Shown here: positions 1 through 8,947 of the stretch, piece by piece
Layout of the letters: each line of letters begins with the position of its first letter
Numbering within the stretch: the stretch's first letter is position 1
Program-made: the position numbers and the translations under genes
NCBI GenBank assembly: GCA_002338615.1
Contig: DDIS01000155.1
Span: 10,907 to 44,678 of the forward strand
From: Proteobacteria bacterium UBA1844
GTDB lineage: Bacteria > Pseudomonadota > Gammaproteobacteria > Steroidobacterales > Woeseiaceae
Direction: 5' to 3'
Length of the DNA stretch: 33,772 bases
Notes under the pieces: model-generated
Told to the model about the DNA's origin: nothing
Databases searched by the model: none
What the model saw: only the letters and a program-made list of their open reading frames with translations

Positions 1-2
1 CC

Positions 3-1160
3 AACTGGGGTCGTTATCACCTGCCGGTCGCGAATAATACGAACGTGCGCTTGTCGGGTGCCGAAGATGGTCGCCAGCGTTATTTCGTCTTCGACGGTAA
101 CTTCGACCTGACGTCGGCAAGCCCGACCACCGTCGATGCGAACGGCATCCCGACAACAACCGAAATCGGCCCTGAACTGGTCACGGCAAACGGCGTGACG
201 CCCGACAGCGCGCAGCTCGCGGACCAGAATATCGAGCCGATGTTCCAGGACGAGTTCATCCTGGGCTACGAGAAGACCATCGCCGATGACTGGCTGCTCG
301 GCGTCCGCTACATCAACCGCGACCTCGCGAGTGGCATCGACGATGTCCTGATCAACGACGCCGTCGACGCGCTGGGCTACGAACACACCGGTGATGCGGG
401 TGGCTACGTGCTCGCCAACCCGGGCAGCGATATCACGATTCCTTACGATCGCTATGGCACGGGTCAGCTTGAAACGACAACGTTTACCGCGGACCTGCTC
501 GGCTATCCGAAAGCGGAACGCACCTACCAGGCGCTCGAGTTCACCATCGAAAAAGCGTTCACTGATCGCTGGGGCTTGCGCGGCTCATACACCTGGTCGA
601 AAAGCGAAGGCAACACGGAAGGCTACGTGAAATCCGACAACGGCCAGGACGACGCGGGCATTACGACCGATTTCGACCAGACCCAGTTGATGGATGGCTC
701 CTACGGCCTGTTGCCGAACAACCGCACGCACCAGTTCAAGCTGTTCGGCAATTTCGAGGTATCGGAAAGGTTCGTGCTCGGTGCTGACATGCTGCTGCAG
801 TCAGGTCGCCCGGTGAATATATTTGGCACCAATCACCCTGACGGGCCGCCCTCCTACGGCAATACGTACTACATCACGGATCCGGCCACCGGCGTATTGC
901 GCAAGATTCCGCGCGGCACCGCCGGCGAGACACCGTGGGTGACACGCCTCAACCTGTCCGCTATTTACACTTTCGAGTGGAATAACACGGCCGAGGTGGA
1001 GCTCAGGGCGGAGGTATTCAACCTGATGGATGCGCACAGCGTGCTCGAGGTCTACGAGCTCGGCGAGGTAGCACCGGGCTCGCCCGACCCGCAGCTTGGT
1101 GCACCGACCAGCTACCAGGCACCGCGGACATTCCGTCTTGGCGCCAGTATCCGGTTCTAA
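3..1160 (+). CDS. TonB-dependent receptor (Oar-like), C-terminal part
   Basis: The reading frame is open from the first bases of the window, so the gene is cut at its 5' end and only about 385 C-terminal residues are seen. The sequence is rich in alternating beta-strand patterns with aromatic girdle residues. It has receptor-like stretches such as NWGRYHLPVANNTNVRLSG and a TWSKSEGNTEGYVK segment. It ends in RTFRLGASIRF with a terminal Phe, the usual outer-membrane barrel signature. This matches the barrel of large Oar-type TonB-dependent receptors, which carry an N-terminal carboxypeptidase-regulatory-like domain and a plug, here outside the window. Such proteins import substrates across the outer membrane using TonB energy; the substrate cannot be told. 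A strong hairpin follows the stop codon. The family call is fairly sure, the Oar subgroup less so. Confidence 0.85.
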   Translation, partial: NWGRYHLPVANNTNVRLSGAEDGRQRYFVFDGNFDLTSASPTTVDANGIPTTTEIGPELVTANGVTPDSAQLADQNIEPMFQDEFILGYEKTIADDWLLGVRYINRDLASGIDDVLINDAVDALGYEHTGDAGGYVLANPGSDITIPYDRYGTGQLETTTFTADLLGYPKAERTYQALEFTIEKAFTDRWGLRGSYTWSKSEGNTEGYVKSDNGQDDAGITTDFDQTQLMDGSYGLLPNNRTHQFKLFGNFEVSERFVLGADMLLQSGRPVNIFGTNHPDGPPSYGNTYYITDPATGVLRKIPRGTAGETPWVTRLNLSAIYTFEWNNTAEVELRAEVFNLMDAHSVLEVYELGEVAPGSPDPQLGAPTSYQAPRTFRLGASIRF

Positions 1161-1182
1161 AGCGCGCAGTAGGCTCAATACG

Positions 1183-1215
1183 CGGCCGGCCCTGCACCTG
1201 TGGGGCCGGCCGTTT
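1183..1215 (+). terminator. Rho-independent terminator after the TonB receptor gene
   Basis: A perfect 10-bp stem (CGGCCGGCCC pairing with GGGCCGGCCG) with a 10-nt loop is followed by a short TTT run, 22 bp after the receptor stop codon. The T tract is short, so termination may be partial. Confidence 0.7.
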
Positions 1216-1344
1216 CCCGTTGGAACAATGCCAGCCCGGCGCAGTCATAGGTTCGGACAAGATTGGTGAGATACCCGGGGGGGCAGCCACAATGAATACG
1301 GCCTTGGCCAAGTCGAACACGTGCGTCACGCGACAGGTGTCCGG

Positions 1345-3162
1345 ATGACGCCGTCAACCTACCGCTTTTCCAACTTTGAGTTTGACGCCAACTCGCTGGG
1401 TTTGATGCACCAGGGCAAACCGGTGCCAATCCGGCCGCAAGCTGCAAAACTGTTGCACGCGCTGTTGCAGGCCAGTCCCGAGCACGTGCCGCGTGAGGAA
1501 CTGCAGCAACGCCTGTGGAAGAATATCAACTACATTGAAGTCGATGGCGCGCTCAATGCCTGTGTTCGGGAACTGCGCAACGCGCTGGGTGACTCAGGCA
1601 GTGCCGAAAGGTTTATCGAAACCCTGCCGAAACGAGGCTATCGTTTTGTCGGTGAGATACAGCCGACGCAGAAGCCCGTCGGACGTCACTGGCTCGGCGC
1701 GGCATCCTTGTTGTTTATCACTACGCTCGTGTTCGCCTATCTCGGGCATCAACCGGAGCAAACCGAACCCGGAAACGAACCAATCCTGATTTCTGTTTTG
1801 CCAGCCGACCTGCCAGGTGACGACGGTCGCTCACCTCCAACGAGTTACCAGGTCGCCATGCAAATTACGGCCGCCCTCCGCGACCTCAACGTGCCAAACC
1901 TGAGCATTATTAGCAGCGACACGGTGCGCAGGAACAGCGACGACAGTGTGTTTCTCGCCGAGTCCGCTCGCGCCGACTTCGTGTTACGCACGGCAATTAC
2001 GCGGGACGATGGCCACCTGCTGGTAAAGGCGAACCTGCTTGATGTAACGGACCGGCAATCCAAGAGTCAGTTTTTGAAATCCTACCCCGACCAGCCAACG
2101 CTGGTCACGCGCGCCGTACCCGACGATATCGTCACCTGGATGGTGGACTTTCTCGGGATCGAGGTACCCAAGGATTTATTGTCGAACCGGACATTGCTGC
2201 AGCCCGAGCTTATCGACAAGTTGATTCAGGCGCGTTGGTACCGGGAAATGCCCGATCTCGAGGCGCAACTCGACGCGCTTGCGCTGTACGACGAAATACT
2301 GGAAGTGGACCCGGACAATACTGAAGCCCTGTGCGGCAAGCTGGTCCTCTTGACCAGGACCGCCGGCTACACGGCCGCACCCATCCTTGAACGCTACGAC
2401 GAGATCGAGCGCCTTGCCTACCGGATCAAACAAAGCGGCATTTTGGCTGGCGGTATTCCCGATCTTGGGCTCGCGTTCGTCCGCCTGTACCGGGACTGGG
2501 ATATTGAAGCCGCGTTGCAGCACTCGGAAGCGTCGCTGATGATCGATCCGCAGAACGCGCAAACCTACACAACCTACTCTGCCGCGAAAGCCGCGTCCGG
2601 CGATTTTGGCGGGGCAATCCGCTCTGCCGAGACCAGTCTCCGCATTCGTCCCAATGATTGGGCGCGTGCGGATCTTTGCTACTACCTGCTGCTTGGCAAT
2701 GAGCTCGATCGCGCGATCGATATCTGCCAGTGGGCACGCGAAACCGCGCCAAAGGATGTCTTTGCAACAACAATCTATGCCGTCGCCAGCTACGAAAAGG
2801 GCAATGAAGCCGAGGCGCTGACGACAATGATTGACGCAATAGAACAAGCAAGCCCGGGCACCTACGCGAACGACGCGGCCAGACCCGGCTCCTGGCAGGA
2901 ATTCAGCTGCCAGCGTGCAAGTTACTATTCAGACCTGTTTTCAACCCCGGAGTACCAGGGAAGCCCGGTGCTGTTCATCACGGCTGCGTACTACTGGTCT
3001 CAGTGCGGTAACCGGGAACAGGTTCTCAACTGGGTGGCAAAGTCCATGCAATCCAAGGGACAGATGGCGGTTTTCATCAACGTGGATCCGAGGTTTCGCA
3101 AGTGGCGGTCGGACCCTGATTTTCGCAAACTGGTCGCGCCTATTGATGCCAGCAACACGTAG
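1345..3162 (+). CDS. CadC/ToxR-like membrane-anchored winged-helix regulator with TPR domain
   Basis: A 605-residue protein. Residues about 6-103 form an OmpR/CadC-type winged-helix DNA-binding domain, ending in the typical LPKRGYRFVGE wing. A single membrane helix follows at about residues 114-133 (WLGAASLLFITTLVFAYLGH). A periplasmic part then includes a domain with the PILISVLPADLPGDD start common in this class, and a C-terminal half made of TPR-like helices. The ATG at 1345 is preferred because an AGGTG ribosome site lies seven bases before it; an in-frame GTG at 1321 would add eight residues. Family knowledge: such one-component regulators sense envelope conditions and bind DNA from the membrane. 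Neighbours are the receptor upstream and a broken sigma-factor gene downstream. The target genes are not visible. Confidence 0.85.
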   Translation: MTPSTYRFSNFEFDANSLGLMHQGKPVPIRPQAAKLLHALLQASPEHVPREELQQRLWKNINYIEVDGALNACVRELRNALGDSGSAERFIETLPKRGYRFVGEIQPTQKPVGRHWLGAASLLFITTLVFAYLGHQPEQTEPGNEPILISVLPADLPGDDGRSPPTSYQVAMQITAALRDLNVPNLSIISSDTVRRNSDDSVFLAESARADFVLRTAITRDDGHLLVKANLLDVTDRQSKSQFLKSYPDQPTLVTRAVPDDIVTWMVDFLGIEVPKDLLSNRTLLQPELIDKLIQARWYREMPDLEAQLDALALYDEILEVDPDNTEALCGKLVLLTRTAGYTAAPILERYDEIERLAYRIKQSGILAGGIPDLGLAFVRLYRDWDIEAALQHSEASLMIDPQNAQTYTTYSAAKAASGDFGGAIRSAETSLRIRPNDWARADLCYYLLLGNELDRAIDICQWARETAPKDVFATTIYAVASYEKGNEAEALTTMIDAIEQASPGTYANDAARPGSWQEFSCQRASYYSDLFSTPEYQGSPVLFITAAYYWSQCGNREQVLNWVAKSMQSKGQMAVFINVDPRFRKWRSDPDFRKLVAPIDASNT

Positions 3163-3263
3163 CGATCGTCGTTGACGCATCAGGAGTATTGACGTTGCCG
3201 GCGTTACCGCGTGCGGGATTCGGCGGCGCAGACATGTGCACCCGATTTAATGCACAATGAGTT

Positions 3264-3743
3264 GTGACCGACACACCACTTACCGACCTGATTCATCAAG
3301 CTCAAAATGGTGACAAGGCTGCCATGGGCCAGGTATTCGATCTTGCCTACGCGGACCTCCGTATGCTGGCGCGATCACGTTTGCGCAGAAGCCGCAAGAA
3401 CACCCTGCTCGGCACAACCGCATTGGTACATGAGTCATTTTTGCGTTTTGTAAACACCCGGCAACTGAAGATCGAGGATCGCAATCACTTTCTTCGTTAT
3501 GCCGCTCACGTCATTCGATCGGTCGTCATCGACTATGTGCGCGAGCAACAAACGGAGCGACGCGGCGGCGATGCCGCACATATAACGCTCAACACGTCGG
3601 TGGGCCAGGCTCAGCCAGTTGGCGAAGACGAAATCCTGCGCGTGCACGAGGCGCTCGACGAGCTGGCTCGTTACGAACAGCGGCTTGTTGAAATCGTTGA
3701 GATGCGTTACTTCGCCGCCGGATGCGGCGGGCCTGGACCCTGA
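3264..3743 (+). pseudogene. ECF sigma factor of the X6 type, truncated before region 4
   Basis: From a GTG start, about 150 residues match an ECF sigma factor of the Sig-70_X6 type, usually about 185-190 aa. Region 2 holds LLGTTALVHESFLRF and RNHFLRYAAHVIRSVVIDYVRE. The linker leads to the beginning of region 4 (RLVEIVEMRYFA). At this point, where the family continues with a helix-turn-helix such as GLSEEETAEAL, the sequence switches to an unrelated tail (GCGGPGP) and a stop. The -35-binding helices are therefore gone and the product should not work as a normal sigma factor. The DNA just past the break codes, in another frame, for delta-60 repeats. A hairpin (CGCCGC-CGGAT-GCGGCG) sits exactly at the switch. 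A deletion fusing two genes is the simplest reading; a chimeric assembly is the alternative. Confidence 0.75.
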
Positions 3744-4919
3744 CTTCTGGAGTGGTGGCAAACTCACGGTGCCCGGGTTCGGTGAAGCCACCGACATTGC
3801 ACTGCAGCCGGACGGCAAAATCGTCGCAGTAGGCGATAATAGGATCGCGCGCTATACGGCTGATGGCGAACCGGACACCGGCTTTGGTACAGGCGGCTCC
3901 GTCGTTATGAATGTTTTCAATTCGAACAACACAATCTACGACACGCTGGAAGCCGTGACCGTCCAACCCAACGGTCAGATCATCGTTGCAGGTTCCTCGC
4001 AGGATGGTGCTAACTCGCCAACGCAAAACGACATCATCGTTGCGCGCTACGATGTAAACGGTGCACTCGATCCTACCTTTGGCAACGGCGGCACCGTAGT
4101 TACAGATATCGAAGGCGGGGCGACGGCGCCTACGATGTGCTGGTTCAACCGGACGGCGCCATCGTTATTGCCGGCACAGCTTCAATAGTCGGCGCCTTCG
4201 GAATCAGCGACGGCGACTTTGCCGCTGTTCGTTACACCAGCAGTGGCGCGCTTGATGCAGGCTTTGGCAATGGCGGAATAGCCACCATTAATATTGCGGG
4301 CCGGACCGATATCGCTTACGCGGCGGTTTTGCAGATCGACGGCAAGCTTGTAATGACCGGCCGTGTGGCAAATACCGGTGGTGACGATCCGGATATCGGG
4401 CTGGTGCGATTCGACACGAACGGAATTCCGGACGCGACCTTTGGCACCGGCGGTATTGTTCGCGTTACAACGCCAGACTGGGACGAAGCGTCCGATATCG
4501 TGGTGCAACCCGATGGCAGCATTGTTGTGTCGGGATTCACCATTGTCGGTTCATCGGCCATGCTCACCGTCGCCCGTTTCGATAGCGCGGGGGCAAGCGA
4601 CGCTGGCTTCGGCACAGGTGGCTTCCTGCGCGATCCGGTCATGGAACGCGGGCGCAGTCTTGCGTTACAGGGCGACGGCCAGATCGTTGTCGCCGGCAGC
4701 GTAGGCGAATACCCCGGTGACATGGCTGTCGCGCGCTTGAATGCCATCGGTGCGCTGGATACTGGTTTCGGTGAGAGTGGTTTGTTGCGCTTCGACTTCT
4801 TCGGTGGCAGCGATGGTGCCAACGCAGTTGTCATCCAAGCAGATGGCAAAATCGTCGCGGGCGGCTATGCCGTAAACGGCACCCAGATGAGCCTTGCCCT
4901 CATTCGCGTATTGCCCTGA
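3721..4919 (+). pseudogene. Delta-60 repeat (beta-propeller-like) protein, headless and frameshifted
   Basis: The translation shows a run of delta-60 repeats, with units of the form LDxxFGxGG...ALQPDGKIVVAG...ARY. Examples are ALQPDGKIVAVGDNRIARY, then VQPNGQIIVAG, LVQPDGAIVIAG and finally IQADGKIVAGGYA. These are usually exported proteins with many repeats. Here there is no start codon or signal peptide: the frame emerges directly from the sigma-factor remnant at about 3721. A second break lies in the G run at 4117-4120. Upstream of it the repeats are in one frame, downstream in another, and adding one G would restore GGGDGAYDVLVQPDGA. An ATG at 4137 opens the downstream frame (260 codons) but has no clear ribosome site. 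It was probably a secreted repeat protein and is now a remnant, unless the breaks are sequencing or assembly faults. Confidence 0.75.
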
Positions 4920-4942
4920 CGGGACTAACCCGTGAAACCTAT

Positions 4943-4968
4943 GCCCTGTGGCGAATTCGCCGCAGGGC
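4943..4968. repeat. 26-bp near-perfect palindrome
   Basis: Two 13-base arms (GCCCTGTGGCGAA and TTCGCCGCAGGGC) abut directly and pair with a single G-T wobble. It lies 24 bp after the delta-60 remnant. No T run follows on either strand, so it is not a classic intrinsic terminator. It could be a cruciform, a protein-binding site or a degenerate terminator. Confidence 0.55.
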
Positions 4969-5110
4969 GCGGCGCTTGCGACGACGGCTCGTTTAACGTT
5001 CAGTTAACCCCATGTTGGCGTCGACTACACATGATCACGCGTAGTCTCGTGAGCTTATGCAGGAGTGTTTCAAAAAAACACCCCGATAAGCGAATATGGA
5101 GTCAACCGAA

Positions 5111-5551
5111 ATGAAGACGAACACACGACAAATTGCTAGCCTGGCTTTTTCGATGTGCGCAACGTTTGCGTGCGCAGTGGTTCTTGCTGCGGAACCCGTC
5201 ACCCGGCATGCGGCCACGGGCGATGACAACAGCGATGCAGTACATTGTTTGAGCACCATCCGCATCAAGCAATCCGATGTACTCGACAACCAGAATATCC
5301 TGTTCGAGATGACCGACCGGAGCACGTTTCTCAATGTACTGCCGTATCCCTGCCCGGGATTGTCGCCGCAGAAACCGTTCATGTACCGAACTTCCATCAA
5401 CCAGCTTTGCGACCTGGACATTGTCACGGTTCTGGACAACACGGGCTTTGGCCTGATGCCCGGCGCATCCTGCGGGCTCGGCGATTTTCGACCGATTGAC
5501 GAAGCCGCGGCCAAAGCGCTGAAAAGCCAATCGAAGAATCGCGACGCATAG
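5111..5551 (+). CDS. Small exported protein, DUF6491-like
   Basis: A 146-residue protein with an N-terminal signal peptide (basic MKTNTRQ start, hydrophobic core LAFSMCATFACAVVLA, cleavage probably after AAE or nearby). The mature part has a conserved-looking frame: CLSTIRIKQSDVLDNQNILF, then LPYPCPGL, then FMYRTSINQLCDLDIVTVL and a late C-G-L-G-D-F. This pattern resembles the uncharacterised DUF6491 family of small periplasmic proteins. Its four mature cysteines would suit two disulfide bonds. The ATG at 5111 is chosen because GGAG lies nine bases upstream and the signal peptide begins there; an in-frame ATG at 5096 is less likely. The gene stands alone and converges with the oxidoreductase gene. 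Function unknown. Confidence 0.75.
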   Translation: MKTNTRQIASLAFSMCATFACAVVLAAEPVTRHAATGDDNSDAVHCLSTIRIKQSDVLDNQNILFEMTDRSTFLNVLPYPCPGLSPQKPFMYRTSINQLCDLDIVTVLDNTGFGLMPGASCGLGDFRPIDEAAAKALKSQSKNRDA

Positions 5552-5672
5552 CCCGTGTCCGTGGCGATTTCGTCGCGTCTTCGATTGCCGCTTGCCTTGC
5601 GGCGGGATGGTAGTCTTGTTCGCGCGCGTGCCGAAGGGGTTTGTGGCGTTGAACGCTGACACAGCGACGATG

Positions 5673-6779
5673 CTACTGAACCGCCGTGATGCTCGCTACG
5701 TGCTCCGCTATCGCAAGTGATGCCGTTAGCCCGGGTGACTCGATCCCGAACAGGCTGGTTACATTCGGAATGCCGTGTTGTTCAGGGCCGACGAACGTGA
5801 AATCGGCGGCCGGCTGCCCTTGCCCGGATATTTTGGGGCGAATACCTGTGTATCCAGGGTCCAGTTTTCGATCCTTGATCCCAGGGTAGTACTGCGCAAT
5901 GGCCGCGCGAAATAACGCTTCGCGTCCTGCATCAAACTCGTAATTAATTGCGTCAACCCAATGAACATCCGGCCCGAAGCGAGCTCGCCCGGAAAGATCG
6001 AGTGTCAGGTGTATGCCGAGCCCACCTGACGATGCAACGGGATACACGAGGTGCTTGAACGGTGATCTTCCGGCAAGTGTGAAATATTGGCCCTTGGCCA
6101 GGTGCCTTTTTGGAATGCTGCCCGGCTCTATGCCACTGATACTGCTTGCCACCTGCTGGGCGTGGAGCCCCGCCGCAATAATTGCGCTGTTGCATGAAAT
6201 GCTGCCATCGCGCGACACGATTCGCAGCCCCTTCGATTCAGGTTCAATGCGAGTTACCTCGGTATTCAGAACGAGCTGTCCGCCACCCCGCTCAAGATCG
6301 GCAAGATAGTGGAGCATCAGTTCGTGCACATCGACAATCCCGGTACGCCGCGACCAAAGGCCTTCCTGACACTTGATAGCCGGCTCGGACCTGGCAAGCG
6401 ATTTTCCTGAAACGCGAACCAGGTCGACATCAATGTTCCGCGTATTCGCCCACAAGCGGTCCAGGGCCTCCAGTTCGGTCTCCGTTGAACCGACGACAAA
6501 CTTGCCAATCTGTGAGTGTGCGATCTTGCGTTGCTCACAGTACTGATACAGCATTTCGCGACCACGTATGCACAGTCGGCTCTTCAGGGATTCCGGCGGA
6601 TAGTAGAGCCCGGCATGAATGACTTCGGAATTCCTGCTACTGGTTTCGCTACCAATCCTGTCGGCGCGATCAACGACCAGGACCGATCGCCCCAATGCGG
6701 CAAGTGCCCGGCCGATCGCGAGCCCGACCACCCCGGCGCCAATGACTACAAAATCGAAATCTCTGGTCAACGCTGTCAT
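5673..6779 (-). CDS. FAD-dependent oxidoreductase, LhgO/DAO family
   Basis: A 368-residue protein of normal family length. The N-terminus has the FAD-binding Rossmann motif GAGVVGLAIGRAL (residues about 14-26) and an acidic VVDRAD end to the second strand. The stretch ETSSRNSEVIHAGLYYPPES at about residues 45-64 is very close to L-2-hydroxyglutarate oxidase/dehydrogenase. A C-terminal segment, LFGIESPGLTASLAIAEHV, closes the FAD site. Family knowledge: LhgO-like enzymes oxidise L-2-hydroxyglutarate to 2-oxoglutarate and pass electrons to oxygen or the quinone pool. Related members act on other 2-hydroxy or amino acids, so the substrate is inferred. The ATG at 6779 fits the family start. It is transcribed alone, converging with the small exported-protein gene. 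Confidence 0.85.
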   Translation of the reverse strand: MTALTRDFDFVVIGAGVVGLAIGRALAALGRSVLVVDRADRIGSETSSRNSEVIHAGLYYPPESLKSRLCIRGREMLYQYCEQRKIAHSQIGKFVVGSTETELEALDRLWANTRNIDVDLVRVSGKSLARSEPAIKCQEGLWSRRTGIVDVHELMLHYLADLERGGGQLVLNTEVTRIEPESKGLRIVSRDGSISCNSAIIAAGLHAQQVASSISGIEPGSIPKRHLAKGQYFTLAGRSPFKHLVYPVASSGGLGIHLTLDLSGRARFGPDVHWVDAINYEFDAGREALFRAAIAQYYPGIKDRKLDPGYTGIRPKISGQGQPAADFTFVGPEQHGIPNVTSLFGIESPGLTASLAIAEHVASITAVQ

Positions 6780-7090
6780 TGAGCTAGCTCGTCGCCTGGC
6801 TTCGGCAAGTGTTGAACGCGGCCGATAAACTACTTCTCTTGTGAAAATACATTGTCATAAGTGATTGGTATCGCCAGGTCAGCATCAGTTGTGCACGTCA
6901 CTAGCCATTATTCGGCCGAAGCATCGGTATATGCAAGTCACCAATTGGAGACCTCACCATGCCCCACGAGCACGAAGCCTTGGTCTCTGGAAACGCTTGA
7001 AAATTGCAATGTTTAGCGAGAGAAGAGCAGCCGTAACTCGCGTTCGAGACCAGGGCACGTCAAAGCTTCAACCCCAGACCATTCTTAACT
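6780..7090. other. Intergenic stretch, no gene seen
   Basis: About 310 bp between the divergent oxidoreductase and toxin genes. A reading frame runs through into the toxin, but its upstream part lacks a ribosome site and family similarity, so I do not count it as coding. The promoter of the oxidoreductase must lie near 6780-6860, but I could not pick convincing hexamers. Confidence 0.5.
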
Positions 7091-7119
7091 TTGACACGTA
7101 TAACGTATCACGTTACACT
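7091..7119 (+). promoter_or_regulatory. higBA promoter 1 with internal inverted-repeat operator
   Basis: A consensus -35 (TTGACA, 7091-7096) and a -10 (TACACT, 7114-7119) are separated by exactly 17 bp. A perfect inverted repeat, TAACGT-ATC-ACGTTA, at 7101-7115 fills most of the spacer and enters the -10. This is where the HigA antitoxin would be expected to bind for autorepression. The predicted start of transcription, seven bases after the -10, coincides with the GTG of the toxin gene. Confidence 0.75.
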
Positions 7120-7125
7120 CAATTA

Positions 7126-7404
7126 GTGATCCGACGCTTCAAGCACAAAGGACTGCAACGATTCTTTTTGCGTGGCACGAAGGCCGGCATTCAAGCTCCG
7201 CATGCCGCAAAACTCCGACTCATTTTGTCTCGGTTGCACGCTTCTATCGTTCCCAAAGATATGGATCTTCCGGGCCTGTACCTACATCAGTTAAGGGGCG
7301 AGAGCCGGGGGACGTGGTCAGTTCGAGTCAGTGGCAACTGGCGAATTACGTTCAAGTTTGAAGGACTGGATGCGCTTGACGTGAACTACGAGGATTACCA
7401 CTAG
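7126..7404 (+). CDS. higB: HigB-family toxin (RelE/ParE superfamily), module 1
   Basis: A 92-residue protein of normal HigB length. It opens with [13 protein letters not shown] and ends with [28 protein letters not shown] and NYEDYH, all typical of HigB mRNA interferases. Family knowledge: HigB cleaves mRNA at the ribosome when free of HigA. The GTG at 7126 is chosen because the family begins at this residue; the open frame upstream has no similarity. No ribosome site precedes the GTG, and the promoter at 7091-7119 places +1 at this codon, so a leaderless message is inferred. The antitoxin gene follows after two bases. It sits upstream of the sulfate activation operon. Confidence 0.88.
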   Translation: MIRRFKHKGLQRFFLRGTKAGIQAPHAAKLRLILSRLHASIVPKDMDLPGLYLHQLRGESRGTWSVRVSGNWRITFKFEGLDALDVNYEDYH

Positions 7405-7406
7405 CC

Positions 7407-7700
7407 ATGACTATGCAGATGCACAACCCACCCCATCCGGGCGAAGTTCTTCGAGATTTATGCCTTGAACCGCTGGAGCTTAGTGTCACCGACGCGGCCG
7501 AGGCACTCGGAGTTGCCAGGAAGACCCTTTCTGCCATTCTTAATGGGCGCGCCGGTATCAGCCCTGAAATGGCGTTGCGGCTGTCTATGGCGTTCGATAC
7601 GACGCCGGAGAGTTGGCTGAACCAACAATCTCAGTACGACCTTTGGTTAGCGAAAAAGGCGAAGAAACATCTCCGTGTGAAAAGGTTATCCGCAGCCTGA
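7407..7700 (+). CDS. higA: HigA-family antitoxin (XRE HTH), module 1
   Basis: A 97-residue protein. It has the HigA opening [18 protein letters not shown] and an XRE helix-turn-helix at about residues 27-60 ([20 protein letters not shown]). The family ending follows: [20 protein letters not shown]. It neutralises HigB and, with it, represses the shared promoter, most likely through the inverted repeat at 7101-7115. The start at 7407 lies two bases after the higB stop; an alternative ATG at 7413 would remove two residues. The tight spacing means translational coupling. Toxin-first order is normal for higBA. Confidence 0.9.
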   Translation: MTMQMHNPPHPGEVLRDLCLEPLELSVTDAAEALGVARKTLSAILNGRAGISPEMALRLSMAFDTTPESWLNQQSQYDLWLAKKAKKHLRVKRLSAA

Positions 7701-8050
7701 CACAGCGCTACATTGATGCCTCCTGCCTTCCATCAGGATCTCAGGAGCGACGAGAATAAAGCAGCGCTGCCATGTCTATCGTACGGCTGTCAACGCAAGA
7801 ATCTGGGCCGTACTAGATACGATTTCGACATAAGCTGCTGGCTTAACTTAACAAACGCCAATCGTCAACAAACCGGCGACATCACAGCGCTATGAATGTA
7901 TCCTGCGGTCCCACTCACGATCTGACTATTTGTGTCTCCCACGCCGCTTGACAAAATGAACTCTGCGTCGACCTGCTGGGCGCGTATGGATGGGGATACA
8001 AGGTTTCGTGAAAATACTTTATCAGCCATAAATATTGCAGAGCACCAACG
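7701..8050. other. Intergenic stretch upstream of cysD
   Basis: About 350 bp with no credible gene; the short frames here lack ribosome sites and family features. It should hold the cysD promoter. No sigma-70 pair, riboswitch or clear activator site could be recognised by eye. Confidence 0.45.
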
Positions 8051-8947
8051 ATGAACCTTACCCACCTGGAACGTCTCGAAGCCGAAAGCATTCATATCAT
8101 GCGCGAGCTTGTCGCGGAGGCGGAAAATCCGGTCATGCTTTATTCTGTCGGCAAGGATTCGGCCGCCATGCTTCACCTGGCGAAGAAAGCGTTCTTCCCC
8201 TCCACGCCTCCGTTTCCCCTTCTGCACGTTGATACGACCTGGAAATTCAAGGACATGTATGCACTGCGCGAGAAAGCTGCAAAAGAGGCAGGCATGGAGC
8301 TGCTCATCTATCAAAATCCCGAAGCCGTGGAGAGGGGCATCAACCCGTTCGACCACGGTTCGCTGCATACCGAGATGTGGAAGACCGAGGGCCTGAAGAA
8401 AGCCCTCGACCATTACGGCTTTGACGCCGCCTTCGGCGGAGCCCGACGCGACGAAGAAAAGAGCCGGGCCAAGGAACGCGTATTTTCATTCCGCACAGCC
8501 AAACACCGGTGGGATGCGAAAAATCAGCGACCGGAACTCTGGAATCTCTACAACGCCCGCAAAGCGAAAGGTGAAAGCATACGGGTATTTCCGCTTTCGA
8601 ATTGGACCGAGCTCGATGTCTGGCAGTATATTCAACTGGAAGATATCGAAATTGTTCCATTGTATTTTGCGGCTGAACGCCCCACCGTTGTGCGCGATGG
8701 CATGCTGATCATGGTCGACGATGATCGGCTGCCGCTGCAGCAGGATGAGGCCCCGGTGCAGCGATCCATTCGCTTCCGCACCTTGGGTTGTTACCCCCTT
8801 ACCGGCGCCATCGAGAGCCACGCGGCAACATTGCCCGAAGTCATCCAGGAAATGCTTCTTACTACAACGTCGGAGCGCCAGGGACGCGCCATCGACCACG
8901 ACAGTTCAGGATCCATGGAGAAAAAGAAGCAGGAAGGGTATTTCTAA
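8051..8947 (+). CDS. cysD: Sulfate adenylyltransferase subunit 2 (CysD)
   Basis: A 298-residue protein of full family length. It has the PP-loop [13 protein letters not shown] (residues about 33-45) for ATP binding. The family signatures [35 protein letters not shown] and [12 protein letters not shown] follow, and it ends in KKKQEGYF. CysD makes adenosine phosphosulfate (APS) from ATP and sulfate, driven by GTP hydrolysis in CysN, in the cytoplasm. Its stop overlaps the start of cysNC (TAATG), which couples translation of the two partners. No cysH or other reduction gene lies nearby. Confidence 0.97.
   Translation: MNLTHLERLEAESIHIMRELVAEAENPVMLYSVGKDSAAMLHLAKKAFFPSTPPFPLLHVDTTWKFKDMYALREKAAKEAGMELLIYQNPEAVERGINPFDHGSLHTEMWKTEGLKKALDHYGFDAAFGGARRDEEKSRAKERVFSFRTAKHRWDAKNQRPELWNLYNARKAKGESIRVFPLSNWTELDVWQYIQLEDIEIVPLYFAAERPTVVRDGMLIMVDDDRLPLQQDEAPVQRSIRFRTLGCYPLTGAIESHAATLPEVIQEMLLTTTSERQGRAIDHDSSGSMEKKKQEGYF

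Noticed and set aside
801..1447. Overlapping minus-strand ORFs opposite the TonB receptor and the regulator gene
   Set aside because: They are antisense frames of strongly coding DNA in a GC-rich genome and have no family features or ribosome sites.
6865..7125. Open frame continuing upstream of higB
   Set aside because: No similarity to the toxin family, no ribosome site, and the promoter and operator lie inside it.
8788..8946. A longer N-terminus for CysNC from an upstream in-frame ATG at 8788
   Set aside because: It lies inside cysD, gives no family-like residues, and the ATG at 8947 overlaps the cysD stop as in other cysD-cysN pairs.
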